Positions 50,627 to 59,015 of a stretch of 64,000 bases of DNA are shown in pieces. A model generated the notes under the pieces. That model was not told the DNA's origin. It made no database searches and saw only the letters and a list, made by a program, of their open reading frames with translations. The stretch covers positions 434,001-498,000 of the forward strand of contig CAVZKG010000002.1 of assembly GCA_963775805.1 (NCBI GenBank), in the 5' to 3' direction. Both the position numbers and the translations under genes were made by a program. Source of the stretch: JAFAMB01 sp963775805. Its GTDB lineage: Bacteria > Verrucomicrobiota > Verrucomicrobiia > Chthoniobacterales > JAFAMB01. Positions within the stretch are counted from its first letter, which is position 1. Each line of letters begins with the position of its first letter.

Positions 50627-52006
50627 TCATTTGTCGAAGATCTTTCCCGGGTTAAGGATTCCTTCCGGGTCAAATACGCGCTTGAGTTCGCGAATCACCC
50701 GCACATTGATTTCGCCGATTGCTCCCGGCAGAAAGCTCTTTTTTGTAAGGCCGATTCCGTGTTCGCCGCTAATTGTGCCGCCCAATTCAATGGCATACGC
50801 AAAGATCTCGGTGACCGCCTCGTGGACGCGATGAATCTCATCTGGGTTTCGTTCGTTGGCGAGAAAGGTCGGATGCAGGTTGCCGTCGCCAAAGTGGCCG
50901 AATGTGCCGACAGTCAGTTTGTATTTTTGGGCTGTCTTTTCCACAAACCGGACCATCTCCGGCAACCTGGAACGGGGAACAGTTGCATCTTCCAAAATGG
51001 TTGTGGGCGCCACCCTCGCCATCGCCGGAATCGCCATCCGGCGCGCGGTCATCAACCTGGTGGCTTCTTCCGCGTCTTGTGCGACGGAGACGGAGCGCGC
51101 ACCATTTTCGCGAGCGATATCGGCCATGCGTTGTGCTTCTTCCTCGACTGCCGCCGGATGGCCGTCGCTTTCCATCAGCAGAATCGCTTCACAATCCAGG
51201 GGTAGTCCGACTTTGCTGTAGTTTTCGATGCAGCGAATCGTCGTCCGGTCGAGGAACTCCATCGTGCAAGGAATGATCTTGGCTGCAATGATTGCCGAGA
51301 CAGTGGCAGCCGCTTCATCCATGCGCTCGTATATAGCCAATAATGTTTTGCGCGCAGCGGGCTTTGGAATCAGCTTCAAGAGGATTTTCGTGACGACCCC
51401 GAGTGTTCCTTCCGAGCCGATAAAGAGATCCTTCAACGAATATCCAGCGACGTCCTTAACACATTTGTTGCCCGTAAAGAAGATCTCGCCGGTTGCCAGC
51501 ACGATTTCGAGTCCCATGATGTAATCACGCGTCACGCCGTACTTCAGTCCCCGCAGGCCGCCCGAATTCTCGCTGACATTTCCGCCAATGGTCGAAACCT
51601 TCATCGAACCTGGATCGGGCGGATAGAACAGCCCGACTGAGTCCGCTTTCATTGCCACTTCGTTGTTAATGACGCCGGGCTCGACAAGCATCGTCAGGTT
51701 GGCAGTGTCGAGTTCGAGGATTTGGTTCATTCGAGCCGTGCAAAGCACCATACAACCCTCAACTGGAACGCTGCCGCCACTTAATCCTGTGCCCGAGCCT
51801 CGTGTCACAACGGGTGTTCGATGCTTGGTTGCAAGCCGAAGTACCGTTGCGATTTCATCCCGCGTTTTTACCAGAATGACGGCTCTTGGGAGCTGTTGCA
51901 GGATCGGAGTTCCGTCGTACGAATAGGCCAGGAGATCCTCAGGCTGAGTGATCAGTGCTTCAGGCGGAAAAAAGGCGGAGAGTTCTGAGACTATGTCGGT
52001 GTTCAT
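50627..52006 (-). CDS. glcD: Glycolate oxidase FAD subunit GlcD
   Basis: 459 residues. A FAD-binding type-4 domain (VVTRGSGTGLSGGSVPVEGC, VEPGVINNEVAMKADSVGLF, YPPDPGSMKVSTIGGNVSEN) is followed by the FAD-oxidase C-terminal domain (VGTFGHFGDGNLHPTFLANE, GGTISGEHGIGLTKK with the conserved His). It oxidises glycolate or D-lactate in the cytoplasm. First gene of the glcD-glcF pair. Confidence 0.93.
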   Translation of the reverse strand: MNTDIVSELSAFFPPEALITQPEDLLAYSYDGTPILQQLPRAVILVKTRDEIATVLRLATKHRTPVVTRGSGTGLSGGSVPVEGCMVLCTARMNQILELDTANLTMLVEPGVINNEVAMKADSVGLFYPPDPGSMKVSTIGGNVSENSGGLRGLKYGVTRDYIMGLEIVLATGEIFFTGNKCVKDVAGYSLKDLFIGSEGTLGVVTKILLKLIPKPAARKTLLAIYERMDEAAATVSAIIAAKIIPCTMEFLDRTTIRCIENYSKVGLPLDCEAILLMESDGHPAAVEEEAQRMADIARENGARSVSVAQDAEEATRLMTARRMAIPAMARVAPTTILEDATVPRSRLPEMVRFVEKTAQKYKLTVGTFGHFGDGNLHPTFLANERNPDEIHRVHEAVTEIFAYAIELGGTISGEHGIGLTKKSFLPGAIGEINVRVIRELKRVFDPEGILNPGKIFDK

Positions 52007-52297
52007 CGCATCAGCGAAGACAGATTTATTGTCCGAGAGCCGATCGAGCGTTTCGCTTCAAACCGGCAATGGGTTTCGGTCGGTAGACCAAGGTAGTGTC
52101 CTGTACCCGAAATAGCATGTACTTTGTTGGGATCAAAATGGGCTTCGCGCGGCGTGTGAGGGGAATAGCCCTTTTAGTTTATGTTGTTTTGGAGAGAGCA
52201 CATTTGCTCGAAAATCGCGCTAGCTAAAGCGCTTGCGCGATCTTGGAGCTGAAGGTTTTTTCGTGCGAGCCTTCCTGAACGACGTTACTAAGGTGCT
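52007..52297. other. Intergenic region between glcD and the patatin gene
   Basis: About 290 bp, divergent promoters expected. No repeat or gene recognised; a short A/T-rich run (about 52175-52215) may hold the patatin promoter. Confidence 0.3.
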
Positions 52298-53281
52298 GTG
52301 GCGCTGTTTCGAATCTTGTCGTTCGATGGTGGCGGGATCAGAGGCTTGCTATCGACAGTGCTCATCGAGCGACTGATAGAAGAGTCTTCGGATCCCAATT
52401 TGATCTCTGGCGTCGACCTGTTTGCGGGCTCATCGACCGGGGCGTTGATTGCTCTGGGATTGGCAGCCGAGATTCCTCTCGATGCAATCAAGGAGCTCTA
52501 TGTCCAGGCCGGTCCGAAGATATTTTCGGAGAATCTCTTCGATCAAATCCGCGATATCGGCAATCTATTTGCTTCGCAGTACTCGAACAAAGAGCTGGGT
52601 CGCTGGCTGTACGAAATCTTCGCAAACAAAACTCTAGGCGACCTAAAACATAGAGTGATCGTCCCGGCATTCGAACTTGATAACGTGCGGGATCTTCAAC
52701 CGGGCGAGCCGCGCCGATGGAAGGCAAAGATTTTTCATAATTTGCCAAACCGTGAAGCCGATAACAGTCGCCTGGTACGCGACGTTGCGCTCTACACCTG
52801 TTCTGCGCCGACGTTGTTTCCGGTTGCGGACGGATTTATCGATGGGGCTGTTGTTGCGAACAATCCAAGTCTTTGTGCGCTCGCTCAAGCCCTTGATCGG
52901 CGATGGTGGAGTCACCCGCGTCTTTCCGATGTTCGATTGCTTTCTATCGGTTCAGGCCAGCGAATCACCTATTTGGAAGGGGCTCACCAAAATTGGGGAG
53001 TGGTGCAGTGGGGGGCTAAGATTATTCCCATCCTGATGGAGAGTTCCCAGGAAATTACTGACTTTCAATGTGCACAGCTGTTGGGCAGCTCACAGTATTG
53101 CAGGGTCCAACCGATCATTGACGCGCATTTCAAGATCGATTCGGTTAACCGGATCCCCGACATGCTGGAGTTTGCGCGGAACCGGGTCGACCTGACCCCA
53201 CCGATCGTCTGGATTAGAGAGAATTGGCAATCGGGCGTTTGGACGCGGCTGGTGAATCGTGCGCGGAGGTTCGAAAAATAG
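52298..53281 (+). CDS. Patatin-like phospholipase
   Basis: 327 residues starting at GTG 52298. The oxyanion loop is FDGGGIRGLLS (Gly11-Gly16), the nucleophile Ser46 is in the GSSTG elbow and the catalytic Asp182 is in IDGAVVANNP, so the Ser-Asp dyad is complete. There is no signal peptide, so the protein is cytoplasmic. It hydrolyses acyl esters of (phospho)lipids. The neighbours give no cyclic-nucleotide or CBASS partner, so a defence role is not supported. Confidence 0.92.
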   Translation: MALFRILSFDGGGIRGLLSTVLIERLIEESSDPNLISGVDLFAGSSTGALIALGLAAEIPLDAIKELYVQAGPKIFSENLFDQIRDIGNLFASQYSNKELGRWLYEIFANKTLGDLKHRVIVPAFELDNVRDLQPGEPRRWKAKIFHNLPNREADNSRLVRDVALYTCSAPTLFPVADGFIDGAVVANNPSLCALAQALDRRWWSHPRLSDVRLLSIGSGQRITYLEGAHQNWGVVQWGAKIIPILMESSQEITDFQCAQLLGSSQYCRVQPIIDAHFKIDSVNRIPDMLEFARNRVDLTPPIVWIRENWQSGVWTRLVNRARRFEK

Positions 53282-53420
53282 CGGCATCGAATCTTTCCGG
53301 CACTCTCTGTCGCACGGGCGCTGAAGATAAATCTGTGTTCAGACAAAGTATCTCACCAAACCGATTTGACATTGCGGGTCTAAGATGGTGAGATTGAGAG
53401 GTTCGGAGAGTTTCGCCAGT

Positions 53421-53855
53421 ATGTCTTCAGCAGACATTAACAACGAAGACTACTTCAAGGATCATCCAAAGCGGTTACCCTCTTTTGATGACCTTTTTCG
53501 AGGTCAACCCCAGCTCACTCCTGAGCGATTCTTTCGTAGCCTGGAGCAACAGTCCGGTGGGGAAGGCCATTGCAGTCAGGAGGATTTTCAGCGTGCCGCG
53601 TTTCTCTTCCAGCGGCTTCAGTCCTCGCGCCGGTTGATTTCGCGGGTGATTATCTTCCTAGTCGCCGTTTCCATCATCCCGTTTGCGTGTTTGGCGCTTC
53701 CTGAAGATTGGAGATTGGCTGTATTTTCCGGCGGGATCTTCTGCGAATTTGTTGCGGGCGGAATTCTCTTTTTTGCCCATGCCCGGTGGCAGGCTCGTCG
53801 CAAAGATTATTGCCAATGGCTCCGCCTGGTGCAACGTCGCGCGAACGAGCTTTAG
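53421..53855 (+). CDS. Hypothetical two-span membrane protein (144 aa)
   Basis: From the ATG at 53421 (the frame is open to 53385). A soluble N-terminus (about 1-75, DYFKDHPKRLPSFDDLF) is followed by two membrane spans (about 82-103 and 108-128) and a basic end (ARRKDYCQWLRLVQRRANEL). The family is not recognised. It lies between the patatin gene and the convergent psp cluster. Confidence 0.55.
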   Translation: MSSADINNEDYFKDHPKRLPSFDDLFRGQPQLTPERFFRSLEQQSGGEGHCSQEDFQRAAFLFQRLQSSRRLISRVIIFLVAVSIIPFACLALPEDWRLAVFSGGIFCEFVAGGILFFAHARWQARRKDYCQWLRLVQRRANEL

Positions 53856-53895
53856 AGTCTGCATCCGGATCTGAGATTTTTCGACTGGTTTGAAT

Positions 53896-54429
53896 TTAAC
53901 CTTTTCGCAGCCGGCGGTCCCAGTCGAACGCGCGATCTGTTACGATCGTTTCCATCTTTTGGATACGTTGATCCAGTTGAATCAAACGTTGCTCCAGGTC
54001 GGCGAGAGAGGCTCCAAGCGGTTGTTCCGCACCCGCAGCGGGTGTCGAAGAACCTGGCCCGCTATCGGTTGCGGACGCAGTCTCGCCGCCTGCCTGAGAT
54101 TGTGACGCTCTGGAAACACCGTTGACGTTCGTGGGCGCCGGATACCGGGCGTCTACCCGGGTTCTCCATCCCCTGGTCGATGTTCCGTCGGGGCGGCGCC
54201 AGACGCGGTCACGTCTGCGAAGAAAAATCGTCAAAGCGATATATCCGAGAATACTGAACAGCCACGCGACACGATAGGAGGCTCCGAATAAGTATGGGCC
54301 GGCCCATAGGATCAGGAACCCGACAATTCTGGCGGCCGCCCGATCGACACCGAGTTCCCCGGCAAATCGCCCTAAAGTGCCTGCAACGAGCGGTCGTTCG
54401 GACCGCACCAGATCAAGTAGTTTTTTCAT
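53896..54429 (-). CDS. pspC: PspC-domain protein
   Basis: 177 residues. Residues 1-75 form a PspC domain (VAGTLGRFAGELGVDRAAAR, one or two spans from ILWAGPYL to FLRRRDRVW). A hydrophilic Thr/Ser/Gly-rich linker and a C-terminal coiled-coil helix (LADLEQRLIQLDQRIQKMET) follow. It probably senses membrane stress and recruits PspA. It overlaps the PspB-like gene by 17 nt and is last in the pspA operon. Confidence 0.8.
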   Translation of the reverse strand: MKKLLDLVRSERPLVAGTLGRFAGELGVDRAAARIVGFLILWAGPYLFGASYRVAWLFSILGYIALTIFLRRRDRVWRRPDGTSTRGWRTRVDARYPAPTNVNGVSRASQSQAGGETASATDSGPGSSTPAAGAEQPLGASLADLEQRLIQLDQRIQKMETIVTDRAFDWDRRLRKG

Positions 54430-54670
54430 GGGTCACGACCTTGTTTGCTTGTTCATCTTTCAGCAGGGTCTCAAGAGCAGTCACCCTATTTTGTATCTTG
54501 TCGATCATCTCCGTGATCCGGATGATTCTCGCCCGGTCCTCCGCATTCATATCCTGCTGAGCAGGCGGACGGCAGAGGATGATTTTAAGCGCTTTGCATC
54601 CAAAAACGCAGAAAAGCGCAAAGATCGGAATCAACAACCCAAAACTGTGTTCAATTGCGATTGAAAGCAT
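54413..54670 (-). CDS. pspB: PspB-like small membrane protein
   Basis: 85 residues. One membrane span (about 8-30, FGLLIPIFALFCVFGCKALK) precedes a helical hydrophilic tail (IIRITEMIDKIQNRVTALET), the PspB layout, although sequence identity to PspB looks low. Position between pspA and pspC supports the call. It probably partners PspC in membrane-stress sensing. Confidence 0.65.
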   Translation of the reverse strand: MLSIAIEHSFGLLIPIFALFCVFGCKALKIILCRPPAQQDMNAEDRARIIRITEMIDKIQNRVTALETLLKDEQANKVVTHEKTT

Positions 54671-54721
54671 AGGATGAATGAAAACTGCCGGTTAATGGTT
54701 CACAGTTCTTCATCTGCCGGA

Positions 54722-55408
54722 CTATGAAGCTTGACCAATCGGTGTCGTCTCCTTTTGCACCGATTTCTTGAGATCGTTCAACTCGGCTTCAATCTGTTCT
54801 GATCTCTCAAGATCCTGAAACTGTTTCTCGAGGCTTACGCCCTTTCCATAGTTCACCAGATCCGCCTGCGCTTCCATCCGTTCGATTTGCTGCTCAAAAT
54901 GTTCAAGGCGAGCGGTAGCAAGGTGCGAATCGGCTTTGCGGAGTTGTTCTTGTGATCTGGTTCGTTGCCGAGCCTGGGTGTGCCTTTGTGCCAAGACGCT
55001 CTGCCTCTCCCGGGCGCCGGTGAGTTTCTCTTCCAACTGCGAGATCTCGCTCCGATATTTGTTAATGATTTCTTCCAATTCAGCAATTTCGGTTTCGGCA
55101 GCCGCGCTTCCTTCAAGAGCCTGATGTTTTTGCGCCAGAGCTTCGCGGGCCAGATCTTCGCGGCCTTTCTCCATAGCAAGCCTTGCCCTCTTCTCCCATT
55201 CTTCAGCTTGGTGGCGACGCGCCGTCAAGTTTCTGTCGGCTGTCATCCGTGCGGCCATGGTGCTCGCGCAAGAAGCTTTGATCTCGATCTCGGTCTCTTC
55301 CATCTCTTGGATGATGAGCCGGATCATTTTCTCCGGATCTTCGGCTTGGTCGAGCATGGCATTGATGTTGGAGTGAACGATATCTCTGAATCGACTAAAG
55401 ATGTGCAT
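54722..55408 (-). CDS. pspA: Phage shock protein A
   Basis: 228 residues from the ATG at 55408, preceded by GGAG (the longer frame to 55588 runs through the promoter). It starts MHIFSRFRDIVHSNINAMLD, then QAEDPEKMIRLIIQEMEETE, followed by continuous coiled coil to about residue 200, as in PspA/Vipp1. It coats stressed inner membrane and, in proteobacteria, inhibits PspF. It is first in pspA-pspB-pspC and divergent from pspF. Confidence 0.93.
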   Translation of the reverse strand: MHIFSRFRDIVHSNINAMLDQAEDPEKMIRLIIQEMEETEIEIKASCASTMAARMTADRNLTARRHQAEEWEKRARLAMEKGREDLAREALAQKHQALEGSAAAETEIAELEEIINKYRSEISQLEEKLTGARERQSVLAQRHTQARQRTRSQEQLRKADSHLATARLEHFEQQIERMEAQADLVNYGKGVSLEKQFQDLERSEQIEAELNDLKKSVQKETTPIGQAS

Positions 55409-55435
55409 TGATTGGTCTCCTCGAGGCAAACAATT

Positions 55436-55451
55436 AGCAACCCGAATGCCA
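55436..55451 (-). promoter_or_regulatory. Sigma-54 promoter for pspA
   Basis: On the minus strand TGGCATTCGGGTTGCT gives the -24 GG and -12 GC with exact spacing to the consensus TGGCAC-N5-TTGC. The start point would be about 55425, just before the pspA ribosome-binding site. The divergent PspF-type activator matches. Confidence 0.85.
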
Positions 55452-55545
55452 TACAGGGCAAAGATACGTAATACATTGATTAAAAGGATCTTACACCTCA
55501 GACAATCCTCGATTTCAAGCTCGCCTATTTGGTCGTATATGCCAT

Positions 55546-56586
55546 ATGATGGCGAATATGGCTGATAGTAGGATGGATTCGCCTTCACTCGCGCAACCGA
55601 GAGAGGCGGTCGGGGCGAGTGAGTTGTTTCTCCAGTTTCAGCAGCAGGTCGCGCGGGTGGCTGGTCCGATTCGACCTGTCATTCTGATTGGTGAACGAGG
55701 TACCGGCAAGGAGCTAGCCGCCGCTAGAATTCATTTCCTCTCCCCGAGATGGAGCAGGCCATTCATCAAATTGAATTGTGCGGCTCTTTCAGAATCGGTG
55801 TTGGAGTCGGAACTTTTTGGGCATGAGGCTGGAGCATTTACTGGGGCGCAACAGCGACGTGAAGGGAGGTTTGAGTCTGCCGACGGTGGAACCCTTTTTC
55901 TGGATGAGCTCGGGTTGATGCCGTTGACCGTTCAAGAAAAACTTTTGCGAGTGGTTGAGTACGGCGTGTTCGAACGGGTGGGTTCGTCTGATTCGATTGA
56001 GGTCAACGTGCGGCTGGTTGCGGCCACGAGTGTTGACCTTCGGTCATTGGTCGATCAAGGAAAGTTTAAAGCGGACTTGCTGGATCGTCTGGCGTTTCAA
56101 GTCATTCATCTGCCGCCTCTCCGAGCACGGGAAGGGGACGTCTTGCTGTTGGCAAATCATTTTGCCAGACGATTCGCAGTCGAACTCGGCTTGGGCTGGA
56201 CACCGATATTTGGTCGCTTGGCGATCGCCGAGCTTGAACGCCATGATTGGCCAGGGAACATCCGAGAGTTGCGGAATGTCGTCGAACGAGCCGTCTATCT
56301 TTCGGATCAGGCTGAAATTACGACTATCGTTATCGATCCATGGATAGCGCCGTTTGATTTTCGGCGACCTGCCGAAACAAATACAGGTTCGAAGCCGCAA
56401 ATGTCGCCGGAATATTCACCGATCGATTTCGATAGCGCTGCCGCAAATCACGAAGTTCGGTTACTCCAGGAAGCGCTCAAAGCTTCGCGGTACAATCAAC
56501 GGGAAGCTGCGAGGTTGCTTGGACTGAGCTACGATCGATTTCGAGGGCTCTACCGGAAATATCAGGCGACGCTTGAGCGAGAATAG
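55546..56586 (+). CDS. pspF: PspF-type sigma-54 activator
   Basis: 346 residues. An AAA+ domain without an N-terminal receiver: Walker A GERGTGKE, GAFTGA loop for sigma-54 contact, Walker B GGTLFLDE, sensor region DLLDRLAFQVIHLPPLRARE and WPGNIRELRN. A Fis-type HTH ends the protein (NQREAARLLGLSYDRFRGLY). It uses ATP to remodel sigma-54 holoenzyme at the pspA promoter and lacks its own sensor, as expected for PspF controlled by PspA. Several near ATGs (55546, 55549, 55573) are possible starts. Confidence 0.93.
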   Translation: MMANMADSRMDSPSLAQPREAVGASELFLQFQQQVARVAGPIRPVILIGERGTGKELAAARIHFLSPRWSRPFIKLNCAALSESVLESELFGHEAGAFTGAQQRREGRFESADGGTLFLDELGLMPLTVQEKLLRVVEYGVFERVGSSDSIEVNVRLVAATSVDLRSLVDQGKFKADLLDRLAFQVIHLPPLRAREGDVLLLANHFARRFAVELGLGWTPIFGRLAIAELERHDWPGNIRELRNVVERAVYLSDQAEITTIVIDPWIAPFDFRRPAETNTGSKPQMSPEYSPIDFDSAAANHEVRLLQEALKASRYNQREAARLLGLSYDRFRGLYRKYQATLERE

Positions 56587-56851
56587 GAGGGCGCGGAGAT
56601 ACGGAGGAGGACACAGAGGATCGGATTAACCACAAAGGCACGGAGAGCACAGAGTTTCGGATTTTTAGTTGGGTTGCTGCCCGGACTGGGCGATATCGCG
56701 TTGAACTCGCCATGATGACCGGCAGGTCTTTAACGCAGGATATCAAAATCCTCAGTAAGCGATCCAGTCGACCGCATTGAACCGAACTGGGACAACCAAG
56801 GATGGGCCCGGCCTACTAAGCCGAAGAGCTCTCGCGGATTAATGACGTATT
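56587..56851. repeat. Intergenic with GGCACGGAGAGCACAGAG-type repeat
   Basis: Purine-rich repeat (about 56590-56655: GGAGATACGGAGGAGGACAC, then CACAAAGGCACGGAGAGCAC) related to sequence at 48959-48973. The rest holds no recognisable gene. Confidence 0.4.
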
Positions 56852-57292
56852 ATGGATGATCAAATCACAGACAGTTTTCGAAGGCTCGCGCGCGAACGGA
56901 GCCATCAGGAATCGAGGCAAAGTTCCGACACCAACCGGATGCTGATTCAAACACTTGCATTGATAAACGGTGCGGCCGCAATCTCGGTTCTGACCTATCT
57001 AGGGCGGCACGGTGCAGGGAGCGGAAAGTCAGCCGCAATTCTTACAATAATCTGTTATTGCCTAGGGGTTTTCAGCGCGACATTCGCTGGCTTATTTGTT
57101 CGACGAACCAGTCAGGAGTGGGCCAGTTATTGGGAAATCCAGGCGAATCCAGAAGGATCACCACAAAGCCGGGCGATAGATCATCATCGGCATTTAGCAA
57201 TGAAGAGTAAGCGATGGTCGACGGGATTGGTGTTGTCCAGTGAAGCATTCTTTCTGGTCGCCAGCTTGACGCTGGCACTTTCTTTAAGCTGA
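56852..57292 (+). CDS. Hypothetical multi-span membrane protein (146 aa)
   Basis: A hydrophilic N-terminus (1-30) is followed by two spans (about 33-50 and 60-85), a charged middle (RRTSQEWASYWEIQANPEGS) and a last span (about 125-146). The family is not recognised. It stands alone between pspF and the Sel1 gene. Confidence 0.55.
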   Translation: MDDQITDSFRRLARERSHQESRQSSDTNRMLIQTLALINGAAAISVLTYLGRHGAGSGKSAAILTIICYCLGVFSATFAGLFVRRTSQEWASYWEIQANPEGSPQSRAIDHHRHLAMKSKRWSTGLVLSSEAFFLVASLTLALSLS

Positions 57293-57481
57293 AAAGCTAC
57301 GTTGTATTTAGTTTGGGATCGATTGGGACCAATGCAACTGTCTCCGCGGTTGGATTATAAAACGGTGCACCAGCGATGGGCGGAATTCTGACGTTCCGTT
57401 CAGGAGTTTGCGCGATTCAACTAAATTAAAACCTTCTTAGGAGCTGCTTTCTAAACGGTTCTCGTTCATCCTTTGCGCTTC

Positions 57482-58498
57482 ATGTACATTCTACGGCCCG
57501 GCCTGGGAATCCTCTGTTCAATCGGTCTCTGTTTTGGGATAGCCCCGAGCATTTACGCGAGTTTTGACGATGCTGTTGCTGCGCTGAAGAGCAACGATAC
57601 CGAACGTGGCATGTCGCTATTGACCGATGCAGCCAATGCCGGAGATGTCAAAGCGATGCGGAAACTCGGGGACATCTATTTAAACGGCGATGGAGTGCCG
57701 AAAAATCCGAATGAGGCTTTGAAGTGGTTTCAAGCCGGGGCACGAGCAAACGACGCGCTTTCAATGAGCGGGGCCGCGTTCATCTACCTGACCGGACAAG
57801 GTGTTCCACAGGATGTAGCGACGGCTCGCCAGTTGGCCAAGGCTTCGGCCGATCTAAACGAACCATCGGGAGAATGGCTATACTATCTAACAGTGGCCAC
57901 TGGTCCCGAACTCCGCTACCTCGTCAATGGTGTACCGGATATGGGAATTTACTCTCGTTTGGCCAAACGCTCGATCGAAGAAAGGGCCTTGGATATCGCA
58001 GGATATTCTGCTTTGGCGAAAGCCCTGAACCAGCATTATCCGCAAGCCTCTATTTCTGCGATTACGGAATTAACGGACCGCTCTGCTCCGGGTAACAGGG
58101 ATTTGGCTCTTCGTCTTCTTCAACAAATGCCTCAGCTTTCTCAGCAACTGACCAAGGTCCGAGAGATGCTGGAAATTGAGAAGCGGTTTGGAGAAAGTTT
58201 CGCTAAACCGGGCATGTTTGTCGATGTGCTTCGGACCGCTTCGGCCGCGGCCGCGACTCGCGCAAAAGCCAGTCCTGGCGGGACAACAAATCTCGTTAAA
58301 ACAACCATTTCTCAACCACTGAGCGGGGCCGTTTTCTTGCCGGTTTCCGTTCAACCTTTCGACCATTTCTATCTCGTCGAGGGTCATTGGGAAGAGACAT
58401 GGACGTTCAAGGTGGGCAACACCTCCGTCGATGTGCCGATTGATTTTCAGGCAGATGGCCTGGGAGGCGCCAATTACCAAACCAAATCGTCGTGGTAG
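57482..58498 (+). CDS. Secreted Sel1-repeat protein
   Basis: 338 residues from the ATG at 57482. A signal peptide (about 1-27, LGILCSIGLCFGIAPSIYA) is followed by at least three Sel1-like repeats (about 40-150: AMRKLGDIYLNGDGVPKNPN, ALSMSGAAFIYLTGQGVPQD). The C-terminal 170 residues have no recognised domain. Sel1 repeats serve as protein-protein scaffolds, here in the periplasm. Confidence 0.8.
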   Translation: MYILRPGLGILCSIGLCFGIAPSIYASFDDAVAALKSNDTERGMSLLTDAANAGDVKAMRKLGDIYLNGDGVPKNPNEALKWFQAGARANDALSMSGAAFIYLTGQGVPQDVATARQLAKASADLNEPSGEWLYYLTVATGPELRYLVNGVPDMGIYSRLAKRSIEERALDIAGYSALAKALNQHYPQASISAITELTDRSAPGNRDLALRLLQQMPQLSQQLTKVREMLEIEKRFGESFAKPGMFVDVLRTASAAAATRAKASPGGTTNLVKTTISQPLSGAVFLPVSVQPFDHFYLVEGHWEETWTFKVGNTSVDVPIDFQADGLGGANYQTKSSW

Positions 58499-59015
58499 TT
58501 TAGGCGAACAGTCGAGGCACGAGCTAATCAATCAATTTAGTCACGGGATTATTAATTCGTCAGCCTTTGTCGTTAGATTTGATTATTAGTCAGCCTTTAT
58601 CATAAGATTTGACGAGTGTATACGGACCGGCAGGTATAGGCTCATGCCGAGCTTGTCGGTAAGCGTGGAGCAGCTCTACTACCTTTTTTCAGCGTCGGAT
58701 CGCTTCATCACTAATCGTGTCAGGGTGCAGATACTTTGGAATTCCAATCATTCCAAAACTGCGTTGCCGTCGAACCCAGACAAACATGGTTAACACAGGT
58801 TTCGTTGCAATTATTGCATTACAATACCGCAGGTAGTCTTTCTAATACAGGCCAAATGAGCGAATGCATTCGGAGATTGACAAACAGTTGTTCGTGGCGC
58901 GTAATGAAAGCCGGATTTCGGGAATGCTGATTGTTGTTTCACCAGCACGGGGACCCAGGGACGGGGCTGACCTTCATTATAACCCTTCAATAAAAGCAGT
59001 AACCGAAAACGAAAC
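58499..59015. other. Intergenic region with a short direct repeat
   Basis: About 515 bp. GTCAGCCTTTGTCGTTAGAT (about 58559) and GTCAGCCTTTATCATAAGAT (about 58591) form an imperfect direct repeat. A GATTATTA/GATTATTA pair lies around it. No convincing gene; the promoter of the next gene should be at the right end. Confidence 0.4.

Noticed and set aside
52298..53281. Patatin lipase as a CBASS or other anti-phage effector
   Set aside because: No cyclase, TIR, Cap-like or other defence partner is adjacent; neighbours are glcD and a small membrane protein.
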